64,000 nt of DNA from the NCBI GenBank assembly GCA_002946415.1, contig NJPS01000044.1, positions 62,001 through 126,000 on the forward strand. Reading direction: 5' to 3'. The notes beneath the pieces are model-generated. The model was not told the DNA's origin. It saw only the letters and a program-made list of their open reading frames with translations, and ran no database searches. This document shows positions 35,710 through 47,120 of this stretch, piece by piece (the stretch's first letter is position 1; every line of letters begins with the position of its first letter). The position numbers were made by a program, and so were the translations under genes. Source of the DNA: Rutstroemia sp. NJR-2017a BVV2 (taxonomy: Eukaryota > Ascomycota > Leotiomycetes > Helotiales > Rutstroemiaceae).

Positions 35710-36341
35710 TGTGTTTAATTTTTCAAATCGACAGTGGCGTCTGAAGCTCTTTTCCGGAATTTGTAGAGATTGTAGGAATAAAGCTCGAGGGAAAAGAAGC
35801 TAATGGATGGAATGCGATGCGACGGGACATACAGGAGCAAACAATTGCAATAGGATACTGTAGAAAAGACAAACGCCGAGATGACAAGTCGTAAGTCTGT
35901 TTTCGGGAAAAGTAAATAGTTTCGGATAGCCGCATGATATTAAAGATGAAAGCCTTGCGAGTTTAGGATCCCAGGCAGAAGTGTGTCGCGGCCCTTACCA
36001 TATAGTGAATATAGATAGAGTCCTAAGTATGTTTAAAATAGGTGAGCTACTAAATGGTATGTTTTTCCAGCTGGTACTTTTGCTACTTTGTTCATATTCC
36101 TTGAAGGACCTCCTACAGAAACGCAAGTGATGGCTGTATAGGCGCAAACAACTGTCTTGAGAAGAGCGCCCATATGAGAAGGTATCCTGACAGGTGCCCA
36201 TATCGTTGACCAGCTCGTTCGTGCGAGCCTGTCCTGCCAGTGTCGAGCAAAGCGCAGCAAACGTGAAATCATGTCGCTAGTGAGTCCCTATTACGGCGTT
36301 GAACGTCGCGCTACATCTCAGATGATACCCGCTTCCCTCAC

Positions 36342-36617
36342 TCATCTTCCCAATGCCTCCACATCATAGTACGTAGAGGACGCTCCTACACTTCCATCGC
36401 AAGGGATCGAAATACCATCTGTGCACTTGCCACAGTCTTTACAATCCCCCTCTCCCCAATCGGTAACCTCTTCACTGGTAGGATGATTAGGTGGCGGTGA
36501 GTATACCCAGCCTCCGCCACACAACAAGAAAAAATAGTCTTCTACCGCTAGGAGACGTGTCTGAGCAAGTCTTTCCGGACTGGCGCTCTCTGTCCTTCGG
36601 TTTTAGCCCCCTGACCG
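36342..36617 (-). pseudogene. Possible exon or remnant of a Cys-rich protein
   Basis: The frame reads through ERLAQTRLLAVEDYFFLLCGGGWVYSPPPNHPTSEE and DWGEGDCKDCGKCTDG before a stop. An upstream TAA closes it and there is no ATG at the expected start, so it would need an unseen 5' exon. The Pro-rich and CxxCxxC content looks protein-like. I do not recognise the family. Confidence 0.2.
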
Positions 36618-37785
36618 ATCTTCAAAGTGTCTTCATGGCATCCAGGCGTGGGTATTTCACCTTAAAGTACAGCGTCATAAACGGCCTCTTTCACTCCCAT
36701 GAGCCTACTTCGCAGTACCTCCTGCGTATATACTGAGTTTATTCTAAAAAATACGATATTTTAACAGGAGCGTCTAATCACCCGAGATAACAGCTAGTAG
36801 CGATCAGTCCGTGCGTCACGTGGCTAATACGCTAATGAATTTTTTTTTCCAACCGCACTCAAAACTCATCGTCCCAATTTCACCCCTTCATCACTCTTCA
36901 AATCCGCATCTAGCATGACGCAACACCATCGCATGCCTCAAGATTGAGGGAGGCATGCTCCTGAGTCTCTCGCCATAAGGTACAGTCCTCCCCGCTACTT
37001 TCTACACGTCAACTCCTACACAACTATTATGATGAATTTTCCAATGAGAAATTATCGCGGCTTATGACGCTCTTCAATGAGTGGTTGATTAGCAAAACAC
37101 AAATACGCAATTTCTGATCTATGTTGTTATTCTATCCTGTTATTCGAACATTTCAAGATGCTCGTTACTGACTTGAAGTTAGAGGCGAACACATCTAGGT
37201 AAAACTGGCGACTACTGTTATCTATGGCACGACTCCTCGCTCTTCCTTCGTGCTACTCAAGTGGCATATAAGTCTTCTTGCTCTTCGAGTATCTAAGCGG
37301 CGAGATTGATTGTGTTTAGAATTAGCATGTTTGCCAGTAGATGTTGCTCTGGGCTAGGGGCTGATCAGTAGATATGTATTATACGAAGCACAAATGAAGA
37401 TAGCTGTGATAGGCAAAATCTCCCATAGAGTTTGCGTGCTCCAAAACCGTGATGATTTCTTGACCCTGTGCCCAAACACTCTATATTCGTTTACCTTCCA
37501 TCCTCTCTACTGCTGGCTCGAGTGAAGCAGCTATCCAACTCAAGATGAATGCTCAACAACTTCGGGCACTCGAAGATAGACTCACCTCTGTAGCTTTTCG
37601 ATTCCTATCTGCCGCTGTTCTAGTGTCCGTTACGGAAATTCTTCTTCATAATCTTCATCCTCAAGACCACCAGGACCGTTCGACATGAATTCAGACGATG
37701 CAGGATTAGATACACAGCACCATATATACCATCAATCATATCATTCATTAATTCTCGAACCAGCGTGGTCATAAAGTAAACCTTG

Positions 37786-37803
37786 CTATCTATCTATCTA
37801 TCC
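37786..37803. repeat. CTAT microsatellite
   Basis: About 4.5 exact copies of CTAT. Confidence 0.8.
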
Positions 37804-37956
37804 AGAACTCCCATCGCCGTCATGAATCATTAGACGCGCCACATTCGCCAAGCACTTGGTATCAACGCCCATGCTAAGAATAATAACCAACCCTCCTCCA
37901 TTCATTACATCTCCTTCATCACACAACTGCAATCAATCAATTGACCCCCTCACACC

Positions 37957-40900
37957 TCACATCCCAATCAACCCCTTTATAAACGCTTCCAAAATATCCC
38001 TCCTCCTCTCCTCCAAAATCCTCCTATCCTTATCCTTCGCTGGCGTATTCCCTCTAAACACCGCTCCCACAAACGCCTCTGCAAAAGCCCTATTAACCTC
38101 TCTCCTCCTCACCGCAGCCGGATCCTCAACAGGTGGTGGAGCTCTCCCCTTCCAGCTTAACGTCCTCTTCACTGTATCAAAGCCACCTCTAAACGCCGTA
38201 TCCAGCGATCGTCTAACCTTAGGTATCGGAGCCAATTCGCCCGCAACCCGAGATAACGTTGAGGTAAGGAACACAAAAGAGATATTATGATGCGGAGAGG
38301 CGGAAAGAACATCCAGAACCCAAGCTTTCGTTTCTTCGATATCAGTTGGCTGTCTACCGCCTCGGGAAATGATATCCGCTTCTAGCTTTTCCCATAAATT
38401 CGCAGGGATTAATCCATCCGTAAGACTACGAAGGAAGAGAAGAAGAACTTCAGCTACAACCTCTAACCTACTTACTGCCGAGACCTCAGGAGGAAAAGTA
38501 TCGTGGATAATTCCATCTGCGTCCAATGCATGGAGAATAGAAGCTCGTAACGATTTTCTCGCAGATTCATCCTTAAACCTCCAGGACTTTTCGTCGAATG
38601 GCCAGCCTGGAGCATCTCTTGGTATGGTTACACCTTCCAGCATATTCGAATCGGCAACCACGCGATCGGTGAGCGAATCCAAAACTTGAGTAAGTTTAAT
38701 CAATTCGCGAGGCGCAGACCAAGAAACTTCTTGGCCTCTATTAACAGGTGGTCCAGGCTCGTTCCTTGGTCGCGGGAGCAAAGCTCGTACACCTCCTTCT
38801 GGGATATGCGTGAGTTCCTCGATCGAACGGCCCAGAAAAGATTGCAACCATGTTCCCCGTATGGAGATAAAATGATCCCTTCCGTCCGTAACTCTCAAAA
38901 CGAGGACATCCTCGAGTGAGCTGCTGCCGTCGTTCAACGCCCTGACACATTTAATATCATCAACCAATACTTCCAACGTCGCATTAACTGCATCGCCGGG
39001 CTCCAGCGTAACCTCCCGTTTCGTGTGCTTGGATATCCGCTCGTCCTCATCCATATCAGATCCAGTGCAGTAGATACTCATCCACTGAGGCGCAATTCGA
39101 TCCTCCTCTCCTTCAACGCCCGGTCTGTCGACAAAGGCGAACGTGGAGGTGACTTGACTAGTATTTGCAATTGTCAAATGTCGAGTCTTTCGACGGCCGA
39201 ATTCTACCTCACCAAAATCTACAACGCCAGTGCCATTATCTGATGCGCGGCGAGAAGAGTTCTGGGATTCTTCTTGAGAGTCCTGAGATCGGTCGACTAC
39301 AATTGTTATTCCGGGTCTAGCCTCGTTTTCTGCCCGGTCAAGTTCTCGAGCGACTTCTTGCTGTACCTTTGATTTGAGCTCGGGAATAACTGCATCATAC
39401 TCCAAGGTAAATATAGCAGCCAGAGGCTTATGGTCTGAAGAAAGAACTCGTTGATGTGACGTATAAACATCAAGATGTATCCGGTCAAGGTATCCTTCTT
39501 TGGTCAAGACAGCCTCTTCCCCCATATCTTCCGCATCGTCGTATTCATCATAATCGGCAGTTGGGGCGGGAGGTGTAGGTTCATTATCCCCATCCTCACT
39601 CGGATCATAATCGAATAAAACGTCTTCATCATCCGCAGCTTGATCAATTCCACGTGCCTTCATTTCGGCATCTCTTTTTCTTGCCAACTCTTCATCCTGC
39701 TGCTTACCGTCGTACTCCAGCTTATCCTTTCGCGTTCTATACAGAATCCTATCGCACCAACTTGGGGCTCTCCTCTTCTCGCTCGAGTCAAAGACCCCCA
39801 GACGTCCGAGATCATATTTGTACGTTGGAAGAAATGTGACCGGTCCTTCCCTCCATCCATCGTGGAAAGCCCTCTTTGATTTTTGAACATGCCTCAGCTG
39901 ATCATGAGGTAGTAAGGAATCAATAGTAGCTTGCAAAGAAGCAGGATCTTGGCTAGGGTCTTGTACGAAATCATCCGGATCTGGTAAAGTCGTAGCATCA
40001 GATGACGCATCATCATGATGATCGAATGTGCCACTACTGCGTTGTGTCTGATCATCCTCGGATTCATCGTCGCTGTCGACTGACTTAATGACTATAGGAC
40101 CACTGTCGGCATCAATTTCTTTCTCGATCTTCTTCCTTGACTGGGACCCTATATCATATTCTCCTTTTGTATGGAGCATCAACAACCTTCGAATGTCGTC
40201 TCCTGGTAATCCCTCCAACCTAAAATTCAGATCCCCAAACCAGAAAGCAAAGTCCTCGTCTCCAATGCCTTCTTGGGTATCATCAAGCACTCCATTCCGA
40301 CTTATCGGTTCAAATCGCGTTCTCTGTAGGATCTGCGACACGTCCCATACTCGTCTCTCTAAATGTGAAGGATCGGCACCAGAAGCCAAATGCGAATTGA
40401 CAAACACAAGGCGTGTCGTTTCACCAAGTACTATCCTCGTTGTAACCGCTCCCTTATTTCCCAGATATCCGATGAATCCAGTCCCTACGCTTACAGTACT
40501 GACAGAACTGATGGTCGGCGCAATGGTCGGTGAAGCGTAGATGAACATAAGAAGACCTGACATTTGTTGCTCCGCGATTAAAGTGTACCCTGCGGGGAGA
40601 GCCTCCGACAATGCTTTCCTCCATTTCGTTACTGGACCCGTATCAGAATAGACCCTGCCGATATATTCCTTCGCAGATGCAAGTTCGACGACTTCCTGTA
40701 GTCCCAATACGTATAGGCCAATTTCGTCGCCTCCAGTGATTATCCCTTCATCGCCGTTCGGTATCGTAGATTGTTTTTTCTGCCGTCGTGCTTCCTGCTC
40801 TTCAACAGTTTCGATGTCGGCTTGACTACCAATCTTGTCGATCGCATTGGCTATCTCGAGCCCCGCCAGCCTTTTGTCGATCCCTTTTCCTTGCACAAAC

Positions 40901-41100
40901 CATCCTGCCAAATCTTTCTCAGTTCCAGAGCAAGCAGCGACATTCCATGAACCAATCTTTATTTTGATCGTTTGTGGTCGAGTATAGTCCGCCCGTCGCG
41001 CATATAGAGCTTTCGAAAGGGATTGCGGACTCGAATGCATCGGTAAGTCGACTTCGACGGGATCATCGTCCAAGGAATTCCTCACGCTTTGAGCCGCCAT
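37957..41100 (-). CDS. OCRL/INPP5B-type inositol polyphosphate 5-phosphatase
   Basis: A single exon of 1047 codons. The 5-phosphatase catalytic domain covers about residues 45-565: GSWNVAACSG, LGLQEVVE, GYLGNKGAVTTRI, VNSHLASG, then the signatures WFGDLNFRL (287-295) and PSWCDRIL (446-453), and SDHKPLAAIF (554-563). Two acidic low-complexity insertions sit inside it (about 340-385 and 490-530). An ASH-like beta domain follows (about 622-752, VVDFGEVEFGRRKTRHLTIANTS), then a RhoGAP-like helical domain (about 790-960, ending LTSTLSRVAG). This order matches animal OCRL and INPP5B, without their N-terminal PH domain. The family removes the 5-phosphate of PI(4,5)P2 on Golgi, endosomal or plasma membranes. 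The GAP-like domain seems to lack a clear catalytic arginine. Confidence 0.93.
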   Translation of the reverse strand: MAAQSVRNSLDDDPVEVDLPMHSSPQSLSKALYARRADYTRPQTIKIKIGSWNVAACSGTEKDLAGWFVQGKGIDKRLAGLEIANAIDKIGSQADIETVEEQEARRQKKQSTIPNGDEGIITGGDEIGLYVLGLQEVVELASAKEYIGRVYSDTGPVTKWRKALSEALPAGYTLIAEQQMSGLLMFIYASPTIAPTISSVSTVSVGTGFIGYLGNKGAVTTRIVLGETTRLVFVNSHLASGADPSHLERRVWDVSQILQRTRFEPISRNGVLDDTQEGIGDEDFAFWFGDLNFRLEGLPGDDIRRLLMLHTKGEYDIGSQSRKKIEKEIDADSGPIVIKSVDSDDESEDDQTQRSSGTFDHHDDASSDATTLPDPDDFVQDPSQDPASLQATIDSLLPHDQLRHVQKSKRAFHDGWREGPVTFLPTYKYDLGRLGVFDSSEKRRAPSWCDRILYRTRKDKLEYDGKQQDEELARKRDAEMKARGIDQAADDEDVLFDYDPSEDGDNEPTPPAPTADYDEYDDAEDMGEEAVLTKEGYLDRIHLDVYTSHQRVLSSDHKPLAAIFTLEYDAVIPELKSKVQQEVARELDRAENEARPGITIVVDRSQDSQEESQNSSRRASDNGTGVVDFGEVEFGRRKTRHLTIANTSQVTSTFAFVDRPGVEGEEDRIAPQWMSIYCTGSDMDEDERISKHTKREVTLEPGDAVNATLEVLVDDIKCVRALNDGSSSLEDVLVLRVTDGRDHFISIRGTWLQSFLGRSIEELTHIPEGGVRALLPRPRNEPGPPVNRGQEVSWSAPRELIKLTQVLDSLTDRVVADSNMLEGVTIPRDAPGWPFDEKSWRFKDESARKSLRASILHALDADGIIHDTFPPEVSAVSRLEVVAEVLLLFLRSLTDGLIPANLWEKLEADIISRGGRQPTDIEETKAWVLDVLSASPHHNISFVFLTSTLSRVAGELAPIPKVRRSLDTAFRGGFDTVKRTLSWKGRAPPPVEDPAAVRRREVNRAFAEAFVGAVFRGNTPAKDKDRRILEERRRDILEAFIKGLIGM

Positions 41101-41909
41101 CTTTCTTGTTTATTTGTTTTGAAAGAACGTGGGAATCCAAGTTTTAAACACTTTGACCCGACATTTCTGATCGTGCGCTTCCTTTTCCCAGGGATATTGC
41201 TCGTGCTCGTTCTTGAATTCTTCGCAGCGCCGGGGTAAATGACGTATGATACAGGCACAGGGTCGCAGACAGGAAGGATTAGGTGGCACAGGTGGGCACA
41301 GGATGAGTTGTACTTGAATTGGGCTGAATGGTGGATGGGCAGTCGGCGAACACGACAATATATCTTCAATCTGGAGAAGGGATTGTGATGAATCGGAAGT
41401 GAAGGAAGGAATGTAACGAAAGAGAGAAAACTAAGACTCTGCTCAAGTAAGAAATGAGCAAAGTTTGAAGCTTGCATGCTGTCAATGTTAGTGCTGAAAG
41501 TGTCAGTGGCGGCTTGTGGCTGGTGGCTGGCGGGGTTCTATTTCAAGAAACTTAGGCTTCTGGAACGCCTGAAAGTTGCTTAATGCTTAATGCTTTAACT
41601 TACCATACTTGTTCCCAGGGCTGAAAGATTGCGATCCTTCAACGACAACCTACCTATCTTCTGACACATCTACATCGCGCTCACTCCAAGAAGACGACTC
41701 AAAAGAGCTACGATTGAATATAATCATCCTCAGCCGCGCCAGCTGTATCGCTCCCCAGACACCGGGAATCCTCACGCGATCGCATTCCAAATCGCCTCGT
41801 GCTGCTGCGACTACCAACTACTCTCTACTCTCTACAATCTGCTGACGGCGCAACACCCCTCCACCACTACCTCTGCATTAATCTTTCTCCGGCACACCTC
41901 TTCCTCAAA
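41101..41909. promoter_or_regulatory. Divergent promoter region, 5-phosphatase / DCP1
   Basis: About 0.8 kb between head-to-head start codons. No gene is supported, and the open frames on the minus strand look like leader shadows. Confidence 0.5.
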
Positions 41910-42587
41910 ATGACACCTCGAAAACCTCGCCAACGTCAAAATCATGCTGGTCCCTCTCATTTACAGCAAGTCCAAGCATCAGATTATGATTCAGAAACCC
42001 TGCTGGATATTTCCCGCCCGCCCCCTCGTACCAACAGCGACCTGAACCTTACTGTCCTCCGCCGATACAATCCATCGATTGCCGAAATATTATCTATTGC
42101 TGGATCTAGTTGGGTTTACAGTTTTGATCACGAATCAGGATGGGATAGATCCGGTGTAGAAGGAACATTATTCGTCTGCCAATTACAGTCGCCTCCAGTT
42201 ACTGCCTCCGAACAATTCGGTATCGTCGTTCTTAATAGGAAGGGTCTTAATAATTTAATAGTGGATATGAGGGATGTGGTCAAAATGGAAGTCACAGATT
42301 CGTTCGTCATACTTCACGTCTCGACGAAGGGGGAAGCAGATGGTAACGAGGAATTCAAACCGATAGGTCTTTTCCTTCCGGATGAATCGACAAGAGAGAC
42401 AAATCACTTATTGATAAAGGCTTGCTGGGAGAAGACAGTAGAAACGCAGAGTGAAATGCAAGCGATGGAGGATAAGCTGGAAAACTATGGGGATATAGCA
42501 TTTGAGTCACCAAGTGAAGGGGCGCAGAACACACATAATGGCCAGGGGAGAAGAGTTAGCATAACAGATTTGTTTGGGGGACGGTAA
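41910..42587 (+). CDS. DCP1: mRNA-decapping protein Dcp1
   Basis: A single exon of 225 codons. A basic N-terminal tail is followed by the EVH1-like Dcp1 domain: LNLTVLRRYNPSIAEIL, SSWVYSFDHESGWDRSGVEGTLFVCQL, FGIVVLNRKGLNNLIVDM, and a helix at the end, ETNHLLIKACWEKT. The family activates Dcp2, which hydrolyses the m7G cap in 5'-3' mRNA decay in P-bodies. The C-terminal ~45 residues are a hydrophilic tail ending in ITDLFGGR. The ATG at 41910 was chosen because no closer start exists and the N-terminus is well formed. The frame is open upstream but low in coding character. Confidence 0.93.
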   Translation: MTPRKPRQRQNHAGPSHLQQVQASDYDSETLLDISRPPPRTNSDLNLTVLRRYNPSIAEILSIAGSSWVYSFDHESGWDRSGVEGTLFVCQLQSPPVTASEQFGIVVLNRKGLNNLIVDMRDVVKMEVTDSFVILHVSTKGEADGNEEFKPIGLFLPDESTRETNHLLIKACWEKTVETQSEMQAMEDKLENYGDIAFESPSEGAQNTHNGQGRRVSITDLFGGR

Positions 42588-43045
42588 TACTGGTATGGGT
42601 GAGGACTGGGATGATGATTAGGGGTGCCAATCGAGCTCATGTTATACGATGAAGCAGGAAGCAACTAGGAACGAGCATTGCCTGTACTATGAACAAGATA
42701 CAGCTTTCTTGTGGAGGATGACACTCGACGTTGGCTTTGGTCAGGGCCTTACCACTAAGTACTTGTCTGCACAGCAGGTTATTTGGTACTATTTTATTGG
42801 CAGGATGGTTTGGAGTGATGCATGAAGCTTCTAACATATGATGGATGGGAGGCCATTCTCACATGGACTGGCATGGAAATCTCTCTGTTTCTTGAGGCGA
42901 GAAAACTCATCGCGATGATTGCTAGTTCAATCTTTGCTGGACGTGCTGGAGCACTCAGACTTGTCGGAGCACCCAATTCATGGACTCCCAAAGCCACAAG
43001 GTTCATAGTTAAAAGAAAGTTACCCTTACGCCTTCATATCGTCTC
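42588..43045. other. Convergent 3' region DCP1 / amidohydrolase
   Basis: This holds the 3' ends of two converging genes; no further gene is seen. Confidence 0.5.
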
Positions 43046-44799
43046 TCAACATGCGTCCCACCTGCCCTTCACCTTCTCTGTAAGTCCCGCTCTCTTTACA
43101 ATCTCATGACTTCTCTTCTTAGCTTCCTTCCACACCTCTTCCTCATCCATCGTTTGTAATTTACCACCCTTAACCACCTCCTTCCCATCCACAACCACGA
43201 ATTCCACATCCCTCCCAGTCACACTATACACCACCGCACTTACAGGCGAGAAATACGGCTGTAAATGCACCTTCCTCATATCAATCGCCACAAAATCAGC
43301 CTTCTTCCCAATCTCCAAGCTTCCAATCGAGTCCTCAAGCCCAAGCGCCTTGGCTCCATTGATCGTAGCCATTTCGAGGACCTGTTCCGCAGACACAATA
43401 GTCGGATCATAACTCTTAGCTTTGTGAATGATCGCTGCGAGTTTCATCTCCTGCAGCAAATCATTCGTATTATTGCAAGGAGCGCCGTCCGTCCCCAGAC
43501 CAACATTCACCCCGGAATCCAACAGCTCGGGCAGGCGACAGATTCCAGAAGCCAATTTCGCATTCGACGTCGGACAGTGCGCGACGTGGGTTCCTGTCTC
43601 GGCCAGTTTCTGAATATCGCTATCGTCAAGATGGACCATGTGCACGAGGACTGTTTTAGGTCCAAGTAGACCTACAGAGTCGCAGTAGGACATGGGAGTG
43701 TGGTTTTGCGAATCGAAGAATTCCCGATCGGCGCGTACTTCGGCGCAGTGCATGGTTATGGGGATGTTCTTCTCTCGGGAAATGCTGGTCATCTCTTTGT
43801 ATAGAGCATCGGAAACTCTAGCTTGGTTAATATCTCTCGTGGATTGACATGCAGTAGAGTAAAGTACTTACCCTCCAGGTGTTCGCGCACCAAACCAGAC
43901 ACGGATTCTATCATTTGCCTTGCGATCCCATTTCTCCCACATATCAATGGCACCTAGTAGAGAAGTTTCTCTGTCTTCTACAAGGCCGGGATGCATAGCC
44001 CATTTGGAATCTTTCGCATACGTTGCGATATCCATGACAATCTTCCCGAGACATCCTCGAATCCCGCTTTCTTGTACGGCTTGACAAAGTCCATCGAAGC
44101 CGTATCTGTCGGCGAACTATGCTTTATGTAAGCCATGCAGGGAGAAGAGTAAGAGATGGATAGACTTGGCTTGGACAACCCATTCAACTCCTCCTTGACT
44201 TAACGAAAACCAATAGTGTGAATCGAGCACAACCATGCAAAGGGCAAGACATCCATCTCACGCGGCCGTCCTCAACAAATCAACTCAAATGAAGAATGAA
44301 ATGACACCCACCATACTCTCAAGAAAACAAGTCGTCCCCGACAACAACATCTCGGCAATACTAATCCTTGCCGCAGCATACCCATCTTCTGCAGTAAAAT
44401 ACCCCTGCAGCACCCAGATCCTCTCGCATAACCACGACACCAACTCCAAATCATCTGCAGCTCCTATTCAATATTCAATATCAGTCCATTTTGTTTTGTT
44501 GAGTTCTATTCTAGCTCCTCTCTTTATCCGGACGTCCGTCGTCTGCACGCACTAGCCGGAAATGAAACGAACGTACCTCGAAGTAAAGTCTGCGCAGTAT
44601 GCATATGCGTGCTGATCAATCCCGGAATTATAATTCTCCCCTCTAAATCCACGACGTCTTCAGTACCGGCATATTGTTCAATCAGGTCGACGGATTTGCC
44701 GATGTCGGCGATGGTGGTGTTGCGGATGAGGAGAGCGCCGTCTAGAATTATATCGCGGGAGGGGTTTACGGTTATGATTGTTGCGTGGGTGTATAACAT
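43046..44799 (-). CDS. Metal-dependent amidohydrolase (Trz/Atz or MTA/SAH-deaminase-like)
   Basis: Four exons (44799-44577, 44463-44312, 44116-43872, 43817-43046) encode 463 residues. Metal-site motifs are in order: [13 protein letters not shown] (His-X-His), [18 protein letters not shown] (metal His), [13 protein letters not shown] and [15 protein letters not shown] (catalytic Asp). A C-terminal composite-domain strand, [15 protein letters not shown], closes the TIM barrel. This set matches the cytosine-deaminase/chlorohydrolase group that acts on ring C-N bonds of adenosine-like or triazine-like compounds. The true substrate cannot be read from the sequence. The second intron is the longest, at 195 nt. 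No signal peptide is present, so it is cytosolic. Confidence 0.9.
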
Positions 44800-45197
44800 T
44801 TTGTTTTCAGCCAGTGCACTGAGAGGTAGATAGGACGAGGAGTTTGAGTTTGGCGAGGATTTGATCGATTGTTGAGGATGAGTTGGTTCAGCGTCTCTTA
44901 TCTAGGTATGAGGCTTGCATGCATGTCCGGCGACCTCCGAATGTATAGGTATGTCTGGTGCTCAGGATCGATATCATCCACGCCGTATACCGAGAGTCAA
45001 TTGAGTGTGTGTCATTTTGAAAATATATAACGATTATGAATTACTAGTGACTATGTTACTATACAAGAACCAATCCAAACACAAGGAAATGTCAAAAAAC
45101 TCAAGGAAAAAAGCCAAATAATCCCACACCTCCGCGTGTTACCCACCGGGAATGCTCTCAAAGATATTCTCCTCCAAGGAAGGCAATAAATGGACAT
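44800..45197. other. Intergenic region, amidohydrolase / CHRD genes
   Basis: This is the promoter of the amidohydrolase and the 3' flank of the CHRD-protein gene. No gene is seen. Confidence 0.5.
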
Positions 45198-45751
45198 CTA
45201 AGCCAACTGTCCTCTAACCACTCCCAACGGATAAAGATTAGTGTGAGCATCAGTGAAGAAACCCGCAGGATTAGCCTCAATCTGCTGAACCGTGAATCCC
45301 GTCCCGGTATCCTTCCCATCCGCACCATTCAAGCCAGTGGTAAACGGACCCGTAATACATCCCACAGAAACACGCTTCTCGTCGTCGCCCACAGGGTTCG
45401 GCAGCGCGATTCGTGGTGGCCCGGAGGCCCCGCGCGCAGCCTGGTGGATGTGGGTTGCGGTTTTGGCGGGGGATTGGTAGGTGCCGGCGACGTTGAGGAG
45501 GGTGATGTTCTGGGGGGGGATGTTAGTTAAGTCTTGATGGGGTTGTGGAGTTCAGTGGTTGAAAGAGGGGGGTATTTTGAGACTTACGTAGCAGATGGTG
45601 TTGGTGAGGGAATTGACCCCGTAGTTGAAGTATCCGATTGCGTTATCGGGACCAGGAGCTGCTGTGGTGCCGTTGCGGACTTCGGAGCCAAGAGCTACGA
45701 TGTTGTAGGTGCTGGTGAAGATGAAGGGGCCGTTGGCACTGCATGCTGGAC

Positions 45752-45782
<31 letters not shown>

Positions 45783-45935
45783 TGCTGGTGCACCGCCTTG
45801 GTAGTTTCCATATACTGCACCGCCATTTCCGGAACCTCCGTAGCTGCCACGGTCGCCGGCCTCAGCAGCTGGTGCTGCGAGTGCGGTTGCGAAGAGAAGG
45901 GTTGCGGTTGCGGAGGCTGCGAGTGTGAACTTCAT
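45198..45935 (-). CDS. Secreted CHRD-domain protein with poly-Asn tract
   Basis: Two exons (45935-45588, 45509-45198) encode 219 residues. Signal peptide: MKFTLAASATATLLFATALA. It is followed by a Gly-rich stretch, a run of nine Asn, and the CHRD-like domain: SNGPFIFTSTYNIVALGSEV, NAIGYFNYGVNSLTNTICYNITLL, TATHIHQAARGASGPPRI and FFTDAHTNLYPLGVVRGQL. The CHRD signature TxTHIHxG...G and G..RGQL is clear. CHRD proteins are secreted or wall-bound, and their function is largely unknown in fungi. The intron is 78 nt and has a run of C before its CAG. The Asn run is encoded by a GTT repeat on the plus strand (45757-45783), which may vary in length between strains. Confidence 0.9.
45757..45783. repeat. 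GTT trinucleotide run inside a coding exon
   Basis: About nine copies, read on the minus strand as AAC and so as nine asparagines in the CHRD protein. Confidence 0.9.
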
Positions 45936-47120
45936 GGTGGATATTTGAGAATTGGGATATGGTTTGTGTGGGAAGCTTGAGTGTGTCTGGCTGATTGAAT
46001 GTGAATGTAGTGAAGGTGATGCTGATGGTGAAAATGATCGATTCAATGCAGGACCTTCACCTTCTCTTATACATTGCTTTCAAACATAATTCCAGGCTTT
46101 TTCACGCCCTCCTATGCCAAGTGCAATGGAGACTTGGTATCGATATCCCATCCTGATGCTATCCTCATAGAGTTCAACTTCGCTATACAGCTTCATCTAG
46201 AACTAAAATCCATCACTGCCACCACTTCTATGAAAGTTGCGATTACCTACCATATCAAAACTTACAAATGCCCCACAAGAGCTCATGGTGATGGAAAATC
46301 ATCTATTGAAAATCTCTTGGTATTCTTGTTCATTCTCCATCTAACATTGGGTAATGCCAAGTTGGCGAGATGTGGTCAAGAAAGAACTTGAGAAGTCCTG
46401 ACAGAGGGTCAGTGCAAAGAGATCTTGGAGTGCGAGGACATGAAGTGATAAAACTGTATTGACATGGTGGAGGCGGGGTTCTGGAGTCATTGTACCGTGA
46501 GCCACTTCATCATATTGAAGTGGTTGATCAAGTGAGAAAGTTCGGTACGCTAAGGGGTAGTGTTCTTGCTGCGGTACTGTACCCTTTAAGCTTTACCGAA
46601 CGGGCTTGAACGGGAGGATTTGATATCAAGACTAGATGGTAGGAAAATGCAGCTGAGGGATAAAGATTTGGAATTCCACGTCTTGGTACTTAGGCTTGGA
46701 CTTTTGGCCAAGAGATGTAGTGTGTAGATCTGGACGTCGTTGATGGTGGACAACAAGTGTAGGTGCCGACGTTTCTTTGAATTGTCTGAGATCTACCGGC
46801 AGATTGGTTTGTCCTAGCTTGTATGCTAATTCTGCTAAAAGGTATAGTATCTCTTGGCATACCTGGATAAAGGACTGCCCGTCGCGTTTATCTCTTGCAA
46901 TAAAAACCCACGTCGAAAGAAATATCTCAGCTTGACCATAGCACAACCTTGGGGTCCAACAAATACTGACAGCGCTTATGTTTGCTCAATTCCAGAGTTT
47001 CCCCATTTGCTTTGAACATTCATCCATCGGTACCAATTCTGCCCCATCACCTTCATATCATCGTTCATCTGCCTGCTCTCGCACTACTAATCTGGCTCCT
47101 TCGCCCATTATCTCAGCCCC
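45936..47120. other. Promoter and intergenic DNA upstream of the CHRD gene
   Basis: The minus-strand TATAAG about 135 bases upstream of the ATG (near 46072) is a candidate TATA box. The rest is unassigned. A 104-codon minus-strand frame (46946-46632) has no ATG at its start and is not called. Confidence 0.45.

Larger units (their letters stand above)
35710..37956. other. Intergenic region with small Cys-rich open frame
   Basis: No firm gene. A minus-strand frame ending at 36342 reads CGGGWVYSPPPNHPT and DCKDCGKCTDG. It is open from about 36615 and could be a remnant or a terminal exon. A 79-codon frame at 36272-36033 is unassigned. A CTAT microsatellite lies at 37786-37803. Confidence 0.4.

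Noticed and set aside
36033..36272. 79-codon minus-strand frame
   Set aside because: ATG-initiated and partly hydrophobic, but no family match and no splice context.
46632..46946. 104-codon minus-strand open frame
   Set aside because: The start codon is TTG and no internal Met exists; it would need an unseen upstream exon.
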